From assembly GCA_002366725.1 (NCBI GenBank), contig DFBT01000117.1, positions 1 through 20,855 on the forward strand: 20,855 nt of DNA, in the 5' to 3' direction. The number at the start of each line of letters is the position of its first letter. The first letter of the stretch is position 1. The translations under genes and the position numbers were made by a program. The notes beneath the pieces were generated by a model, which was not told the DNA's origin, did not search any database, and was given only the letters and a program-made list of their open reading frames with translations. Below, one piece after another: positions 16,037-20,855 of this stretch. This stretch comes from Caldifarciminota bacterium UBA3073 (GTDB lineage Bacteria; Hydrothermota; UBA3073).

Positions 16037-17470
16037 ATGATCAAATTATCTGTCTTTGTATATAATAGCAATAAAATAGATAGCATTAAAAAACAATCTT
16101 TGAAGGACATCGAGGTAATTAGACTAAATCCGAAGGATTTTAAGAATATTCCCGATATGCTGAATTCAGGGTTAGAGTCTTCCAAAGGAGAATACATCAC
16201 CGTATTTGAGAATGTCGAATTGCTTCCTGTAGCTTATGAAGATATGGTAAAAAGTCTTGAGGAGAGAAAAGATATTGCAATGGCGTATTCGGATTATTTT
16301 GAGGCTTATCCTGATAGCACAAAGGAAGAAAAGATCCTCAGGGATTACGATGGTGATTGGACTGAGAGGTTTGAGTGCGGATACCTAAAAATTTATAGAG
16401 AGAGCTTTTTGGAAGATATCGGTGGGTGGGATGATAAGTATAATTTTGCCTATGAATACGACCTTCGTTTAAAAGTGTCCGACAGGTATAGGTTTTACCA
16501 CTTTAAAAAACCCTTATATAATTACTATCTTACAAAAGAAGAAGTCAGGGCAAAAGAGGTCGGTGCATCAAAACTCTATTTTGCCGGAAAGGGGAAATAC
16601 GGTGGTTTTTCCTATCTCTATTATTCAAAAGAGGAGGGAAAAGAGATCGAGAAGGCATTCAAGTCCATGTTGAAAAGGAGGGGGATTTATCTCTCTCACA
16701 AAAATAAAACGGCAAGAATAGGCAAAGAAGAGGGATATAAGGTAAAGGTCTCCGTTCTAATACCCGTTTACAATCGGGAAGACTATATATCTCAGGCGAT
16801 TGAGAGCGTCTTAAATCAAACATTTGGCGATTTCGAGCTCATCTGTGTGGATAATGGAAGCACAGATAGAACCAAAGAAATCATAAGACAGTATATAAAA
16901 AAGGATAAGAGGGTTAGACTCATAGAAAACTACAAGAATATAATTGCCTATTCTTACAATCTCGGTATAGAGGCGGCAAAGGGTGAATATATTGCACAAC
17001 TCGATTCAGACGATGAGTATTGCCCGGAAACCCTCGGGCTTATGGTTAAGTATTTAGACTCTCATCCGGAGTGTGGACTGGCAATATCCTACTATGAATT
17101 GATGGACGAAGATGGCAAGACACTGAAGGAATTTGGAGTGGTGAAACATTCGGAGTACGACAGAAACAATATCCTGCGGGTTGATGGTGCGGGCGCTGTG
17201 AGGGTCTGGAGAAAGAAGGTTGTAGATGAACTTGGCAGGTTTGATGTCGAGAATTTTGGCAGGTACGCCGAGGATTACGCCTTGATCCTGAAGTTGTCAG
17301 AAAGATACGAGGTGGGCAGGATTCATGAGGTGCTTTACAGATACAGGAGACATCCCGGCAATACGGACAATCTGCTGGACCCCGAGTTAAAGATAAGAAA
17401 CAAGAATCTCGCCAGACATATGGCGGCAGAAAGAAGGATGGAGATCAATAAAAATGGAATTAATTCGTAA
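16037..17470 (+). CDS. tandem GT2-family glycosyltransferase, N-terminal half degenerate
   Basis: 477 residues with a perfect GGAGG four bases before the ATG. Residues 236-445 are a GT-A family 2 glycosyltransferase: VSVLIPVYNREDYISQAIES, VDNGSTDRTKEII, the metal/nucleotide-sugar motif DSDD (323-326), AEDYALILKL (411-420) and YRRHPGNTDN. Residues 1-165 repeat the same plan in decayed form: GLESSKGEYI matches GIEAAKGEYI of the second half, but FENV (57-60) stands where DSDD should be. Only the second half is likely catalytic; the first may bind substrate. The acceptor is unknown. The final codons and the TAA stop lie in the first palindrome of the downstream repeat array, so the C-terminus has probably been reset by that insertion. 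Confidence 0.85.
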   Translation: MIKLSVFVYNSNKIDSIKKQSLKDIEVIRLNPKDFKNIPDMLNSGLESSKGEYITVFENVELLPVAYEDMVKSLEERKDIAMAYSDYFEAYPDSTKEEKILRDYDGDWTERFECGYLKIYRESFLEDIGGWDDKYNFAYEYDLRLKVSDRYRFYHFKKPLYNYYLTKEEVRAKEVGASKLYFAGKGKYGGFSYLYYSKEEGKEIEKAFKSMLKRRGIYLSHKNKTARIGKEEGYKVKVSVLIPVYNREDYISQAIESVLNQTFGDFELICVDNGSTDRTKEIIRQYIKKDKRVRLIENYKNIIAYSYNLGIEAAKGEYIAQLDSDDEYCPETLGLMVKYLDSHPECGLAISYYELMDEDGKTLKEFGVVKHSEYDRNNILRVDGAGAVRVWRKKVVDELGRFDVENFGRYAEDYALILKLSERYEVGRIHEVLYRYRRHPGNTDNLLDPELKIRNKNLARHMAAERRMEINKNGINS

Positions 17471-17583
17471 GAATTTTAAAAGGCTGACGCCTTAATTCCA
17501 GCACGTTAGTGGAGTTAATCCGTGGAGTTAATCCCTGCCTACCGGTCCCTACGGATCCGCATGGACAGGCAGGCGTAAGGATT
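17462..17583. repeat. left REP-like module flanking the transposase
   Basis: Order: AATTC-GTAA-GAATT (17462-17475); AAGGC-TGAC-GCCTT (17480-17493); AATTCCA...TGGAGTT (17494-17516); a further AATC...GTAAGGATT hairpin whose left arm is split by the 40-bp element (17530-17533, then 17574-17583). Read on the opposite strand the second hairpin has a GTCA loop, so GTNA-loop hairpins face each other, as in E. coli BIMEs. The last one contains AAGGA, the ribosome site of the transposase gene. Confidence 0.75.
17534..17573. repeat. 40-bp palindromic element, copy 1
   Basis: Outer arms CCTGCCT and AGGCAGG, inner GTCC/GGAC arms, and a CGGATCCG centre. It interrupts a hairpin that would otherwise read AATCC-GTAA-GGATT, with no target duplication visible. 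Confidence 0.8.
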
Positions 17584-17587
17584 TTAC

Positions 17588-18127
17588 ATGAAAAGACATC
17601 AACCCTTGCATCTATATTTTGATGACACAGTATACTTCCTTACGAGCCATACTCACAAGAATAAGCGAATTCTCAGGACTAATTTATCAAAGGATTTACT
17701 GCTGAATAAGGTAAGGTTTGAAATAGATGAATTTGAATACACTCTGTATGCCTGGGTGATTCTGGATAACCATTATCACATTCTGCTTAAGACCATGAGA
17801 GGAGACGACCTACCAAAAGTAATTGGCAGAACACACGCAGGATTCTCATATGAATTGAATAATATAGAGAATATGCGTGGTCGTAAGATATGGCAAAACT
17901 ACTGGGATAGATGTATTCGGTCAACAAGTGATTTCTATAAACATTTTAACTATATCCATCATAATCCGATAAAACATGGAATGGCGAGTGAAACAGCTGA
18001 TTATAGATATTCAAGTTTCAACTATTGGATAGATAGAAAGGGAAAAGAATGGATGAGAGGAGTATTGAGTGACTATCCAATAGTAAATTTTACACCTACA
18101 GGAGATGACTTAGAGATAAAAGGCTGA
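17588..18127 (+). CDS. REP-associated tyrosine transposase (RAYT, Y1_Tnp family)
   Basis: 179 residues, full length for a RAYT. The HUH motif is NHYHILLK (His62 and His64), and the catalytic tyrosine is Tyr122 in NYIHHNPIKHG, the family signature; AWVILDNHYH is also typical. The enzyme nicks and joins single-stranded DNA at hairpins and is linked to REP/BIME spread. AAGGA lies six bases before the ATG. The gene is flanked on both sides by hairpin modules: the left one supplies its ribosome site, and the right one supplies its stop, since TGA is the first three bases of the TGAC loop of the hairpin at 18120-18133. No IS200/IS605 partner (tnpB) is present. The frame is intact, so it is probably functional. 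Confidence 0.9.
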   Translation: MKRHQPLHLYFDDTVYFLTSHTHKNKRILRTNLSKDLLLNKVRFEIDEFEYTLYAWVILDNHYHILLKTMRGDDLPKVIGRTHAGFSYELNNIENMRGRKIWQNYWDRCIRSTSDFYKHFNYIHHNPIKHGMASETADYRYSSFNYWIDRKGKEWMRGVLSDYPIVNFTPTGDDLEIKG

Positions 18128-18150
18128 CGTCTTAACTCCAGCACGCTCGT

Positions 18151-18202
18151 GGAGTTAATCCGTGGAGTTAATTCGTGGAGTTAATCCGTGGAGTTAATCC
18201 GT
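18151..18202 (+). repeat. 13-bp tandem repeat, four units
   Basis: GGAGTTAATCCGT repeated from 18151, 18164 (one change, TTCGT), 18177 and 18190. It is an expansion of the junction between the central and right hairpins of the module; a shorter version lies at 17511-17533. Confidence 0.8.
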
Positions 18203-18225
18203 CAGGATTTTATATAAAAGGCTAA

Positions 18226-18500
18226 CCTGCCTACCGGTCCCTACGGATCCGCATGGACAGGCAGGCGCCTTAATTCCAAAGGCTAACGCCTTAATTCCAG
18301 TAGCAAATGGAGTTAATTCGTAAGAATTTTAAAAGGCTAACCTGCCTACCGGTCCCTACGGATCCGCATGGACAGGCAGGCGCCTTAATTCCAAAGGCTA
18401 ACGCCTTAATTCCAGCACGTTAATGGAGTTAATCCGTCAGGATTTTATATAAAAGGCTAACCTGCCTACCGGTCCCTACGGATCCGCATGGACAGGCAGG
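18226..18500. repeat. 40-bp palindromic element, copies 2-4
   Basis: Exact copies at 18226-18265, 18341-18380 and 18461-18500. Each sits in the loop of an AAGGC-TAAC-GCCTT hairpin (GGCTAA / CGCCTT), and an uninterrupted copy of that hairpin follows 13-14 bases later, showing the empty-site sequence. Confidence 0.85.
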
Positions 18501-18636
18501 CGCCTTAATTCCAAAGGCTAACGCCTTAATTCCAGTAGCAAATGGAGTTAATGCGTAAGCATTTTAACAGGCAGACGCTCCGATGGAGTCCGAAACTTCG
18601 TGTGGAGTCATCGGCGCCTTAACTCCGGGAAGGAAG

Positions 18637-20070
18637 ATGTATAAAAAGGTAGACAGAGAGGTTATAAAAGGACTGGAAGAGATTGTAGGGGAAAGTCTCT
18701 TCTGTGACCCGGAAAAGATGTATGACTATATGGGTGATGAGTATGCAGATCCCTCAATGAAAAAGACCCCGGAGGTAGTTGTAAAGCCCAAAAACACTGA
18801 ACAGATTGCCGCCATTTTGAAACTTACCAACCGTGAAAATATCCCGGTCACGCCCAGGGGAGGCGGAACTGGTTTGTGCGGAGGATGCGTTCCGTTATAC
18901 GGAGGAATAGTTTTGTCTCTCGAGAATATGAACAAAATTTTAGAAATAGACAAAAAAAATATGCTGGCTGTTGTAGAGGCGGGTGTGACACTGAGTGACT
19001 TTTATGCCGAAGTAGAAAAGGCGAATTTCTTCTTTCCACCCCATCCGGGTGAAGAGGGTGCCCAGATCGGCGGTTTGATCAGCACCAACGCAAGCGGTTC
19101 AAGAGCTGTAAAATATGGAGGAATCAGGAACTATGTGAGAGGATTGGAAGTTGTTCTGCCTCAAGGTGAAATAATAAATATGGGTGGTAAATTTATAAAG
19201 AATAGCACAGGTTACAGTTTATTGAATCTTTTGGTGGGTTCTGAAGGGACGCTGGGCATCATAACTAAGGCAATAATAAGTCTTTTACCAAAATCGCCGG
19301 CTATGTATACGCTTATCGTTCCGTACGACAGTCTGGATGATGCCATAATGAGTGTGCCCGAAATTCGTAACAAGGTTCTCCCCATGGCGGTTGAATTCAT
19401 TGAAAGTGATGTTATTCCCCCCACAGAAGACCTGCTGAATAAGAAATGGCCCTGTAAAGGTAGGGCATATTTAATGATAATAGTTGATGGCGTAAGTGAG
19501 GAAGAGGTGCTTGGAACATCTGAGACTATTGCGAATATTTGCCAGAAACATAATATAAGGAGTATAGATGATATTGTAATTGCTGATACTGAAGAGAGAC
19601 AGCGAAATGTATTGGAGATAAGAAGTAATATCTATTCGGCGCTAAAAAGAGGAACTATTGAGATATTGGATATTACCGTGCCACCAGCAGTGATAGGAGA
19701 TTATGTGGCAAAAGTTCACGAAATTTCTAAAAAGTATGATATCTGGTTACCCACCTATGGCCATGCGGCAGATGGAAATGTTCACACACACCTTATGAAA
19801 GTGGGAATAAAAGATGGAAAATTGGATGAAGAGGAAACAGAAGGCTGGAGGGATAAGTATCCACCCGCGCGGAGAGAACTGCATATGGAGGCGAAGAAAC
19901 TTGAAGGTATAGTTTCTGGGGAACACGGCATAGGATTGTCAAAGATGGAGTACTTGCCCATATTTGTAGATCGGGCGCAGATTGAGTTAATGAAGGGGAT
20001 AAAAGAACTATTTGACCCAAACAATATATTAAATCCCGGCAAAATATTTGAGGTTAAAAATTCACTCTAA
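18637..20070 (+). CDS. FAD-linked oxidase, GlcD / D-lactate dehydrogenase type
   Basis: 477 residues from ATG 18637. PCMH-type FAD domain (about 40-220): VTPRGGGTGLCGG (71-83), PPHPGEEGAQIGGLISTNASG (134-154) and GSEGTLG (201-207). C-terminal FAD-oxidase domain: LPTYGHAADGNVHTH (371-385), SGEHGIGLSKMEYL (427-440), FDPNNILNPGKIF (459-471). The family oxidises D-2-hydroxyacids such as glycolate or D-lactate, often with an Fe-S/ETF partner, not seen here. MurQ, about 6 kb upstream, yields D-lactate, a possible substrate. ATG 18637 is preferred over 18583 because GGGAAGGA lies directly upstream and the earlier codons are repeat-derived. Confidence 0.88.
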   Translation: MYKKVDREVIKGLEEIVGESLFCDPEKMYDYMGDEYADPSMKKTPEVVVKPKNTEQIAAILKLTNRENIPVTPRGGGTGLCGGCVPLYGGIVLSLENMNKILEIDKKNMLAVVEAGVTLSDFYAEVEKANFFFPPHPGEEGAQIGGLISTNASGSRAVKYGGIRNYVRGLEVVLPQGEIINMGGKFIKNSTGYSLLNLLVGSEGTLGIITKAIISLLPKSPAMYTLIVPYDSLDDAIMSVPEIRNKVLPMAVEFIESDVIPPTEDLLNKKWPCKGRAYLMIIVDGVSEEEVLGTSETIANICQKHNIRSIDDIVIADTEERQRNVLEIRSNIYSALKRGTIEILDITVPPAVIGDYVAKVHEISKKYDIWLPTYGHAADGNVHTHLMKVGIKDGKLDEEETEGWRDKYPPARRELHMEAKKLEGIVSGEHGIGLSKMEYLPIFVDRAQIELMKGIKELFDPNNILNPGKIFEVKNSL

Positions 20071-20085
20071 AACGATTAGCATCTA

Positions 20086-20855
20086 ATGGTTATCCTTTGT
20101 ATTTTCTTGGTTATCAATTATGGTTCGGAGGTTATGTTCTCCATTCCTCTCGATAGCGTTGGGGTTAGGGTAGCTCCGGGAGCAATTGTCGGTCCCAAAA
20201 GTTTCTACTCAAGTGAAAAACTTCTCTATCTTCTCGATACAGAATCGTGTGAATTGAGGATATATTCAAGAGATGGTAAATTCGTCAATGCCTTTAAAAT
20301 TCCACCTTTCTCGAGAGATGTCTGGGTCCAAGGAGAGAATATCCTTGTTTTAACGGGAAAAAGGGATGTAAAAGAGTTTACACAAGAGGGAGAATTCAAA
20401 AAAACCTATTCCTTACCAGAGAAGATCAAAGCTGTAGTTGGAATTCGTGCCGATAGAGAGGGGAATCTTCTGATACTTGGAGCCTCGGGTAATACCTATA
20501 ATGTAAATGGTGCCGTCCAGAGGGGTTATCCTGGTTCAGGGAAAAACTATTATTTCGTAGAGAAGCTCGGCAGATATAATGCGAAGGTGCAAGAAATCAA
20601 TATTGAAACAGAGAAAGAGATAGGTGGACTATTATATATTGGTGACGATGAGAATGGGAAGATATACCTTATAATAGAGTATCTTATAGAAATTAGACCT
20701 ATTAAGGTCGAGAGGGAGATAATAGTTTTGACGAGAGACGGGAATCTTAAGGCAAAAATCTCTGTTCCTCCTATCACATACACCCATATCTTTCGTGAAT
20801 TTCAGGTTACACCACAAGGCATAATATACGAACTCTTTACGAGCAAAGACTCATT
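20086..20855 (+). CDS. secreted beta-propeller-like protein (3' end outside window)
   Basis: An open frame from ATG 20086 to the window edge, at least 256 residues, with no stop. The N-terminus MVILCIFLVINYGSEVMFS looks like a short signal peptide. The rest is rich in short beta strands with propeller-like phrases: LLYLLDTESCELRIYSRDGKF, DVWVQGENILVLTG, VGIRADREGNLLILG, IIVLTRDGNLKAKISVP. These resemble NHL/six-bladed propeller repeats, but I cannot assign a family. It starts 15 bases after the GlcD-type gene, so the two are probably co-transcribed, although no clear ribosome site is visible. Confidence 0.65.
   Translation, partial: MVILCIFLVINYGSEVMFSIPLDSVGVRVAPGAIVGPKSFYSSEKLLYLLDTESCELRIYSRDGKFVNAFKIPPFSRDVWVQGENILVLTGKRDVKEFTQEGEFKKTYSLPEKIKAVVGIRADREGNLLILGASGNTYNVNGAVQRGYPGSGKNYYFVEKLGRYNAKVQEINIETEKEIGGLLYIGDDENGKIYLIIEYLIEIRPIKVEREIIVLTRDGNLKAKISVPPITYTHIFREFQVTPQGIIYELFTSKDS

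Larger units (their letters stand above)
18120..18636. repeat. right REP/BIME-like array
   Basis: About 510 bases without a gene. The basic module is three abutting hairpins: AAGGC-TRAC-GCCTT, AAYTCCA...TGGAGTT, AATNC-GTNA-GNATT. First-type hairpins lie at 18120-18133 (one G-T pair), 18279-18292, 18394-18407 and 18514-18527, with three more interrupted by the 40-bp element. Third-type hairpins lie at 18196-18209 (AATCC/GGATT), 18315-18328 (AATTC/GAATT), 18431-18444 (AATCC/GGATT) and 18550-18563 (AATGC/GCATT). The larger unit repeats at 115-120 bp. The last about 70 bases (18564-18636) are decayed repeat leading into the next gene. Confidence 0.8.

Noticed and set aside
17462..18580. CRISPR array
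   Set aside because: The repeats are palindromic modules abutting each other, with no unique spacers of constant length and no cas genes.
18583..18636. Upstream start for the GlcD-type gene
   Set aside because: The codons are decayed repeat, and a good ribosome site precedes ATG 18637.

Overview
The window reads as a chromosomal stretch from an uncultured, probably anaerobic bacterium of moderate-to-low GC. All genes lie on the + strand, most with recognisable Shine-Dalgarno sites. The mix of a UroD-type/corrinoid methyl-transfer pair, GHL10-type and SpoIID-type lipoprotein/murein genes, and many interspersed palindromes suits a candidate-phylum genome (WOR-3-like is a guess; no 16S or marker gene is present).

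Layout. (1) 18-2387: a NagB-like deaminase fused to a PIG-L-type deacetylase domain. (2) 2388-4527: a perfect sigma70 consensus promoter, then a UroD/MtaA-family methyltransferase-like gene and a B12-binding corrinoid protein. (3) 4536-11506: a second strong promoter placed so that the message would be almost leaderless, then lysA (diaminopimelate decarboxylase), a cytoplasmic SH3b-NlpC/P60 peptidase, an N-acyl-D-amino-acid deacylase and four membrane-protein genes of unknown function. These are tightly coupled except for a 198-base repeat-bearing gap. (4) 11548-12456: murQ. (5) 12734-15999: a GHL10-type lipoprotein with a degenerate parvulin-like C-terminus, overlapping a SpoIID/LytB-family gene. 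(6) 16037-17470: a tandem GT2 glycosyltransferase whose first half has lost its catalytic motif. (7) 17462-18636: a REP-associated tyrosine transposase (RAYT) gene embedded in its own array of three-hairpin palindromic modules, into which a second 40-bp palindromic element is nested four times. (8) 18637-20855: a GlcD-type FAD oxidase and the start of a secreted beta-propeller-like protein cut by the window edge.

How the genes may work together. MurQ (releases D-lactate and GlcNAc-6P from MurNAc-6P), the deaminase-deacetylase fusion, the NlpC/P60 peptidase, the D-aminoacylase, the DAP decarboxylase, the SpoIID-type protein and a GlcD-type D-2-hydroxyacid oxidase could together form a muropeptide-salvage route from cell-wall fragments to central metabolism. 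This is inference from co-location and family functions. The best candidates for undescribed biology are the four-gene membrane module (8131-11506) and the RAYT/REP array with compensatory stem changes, GTNA-type loops and a nested element.
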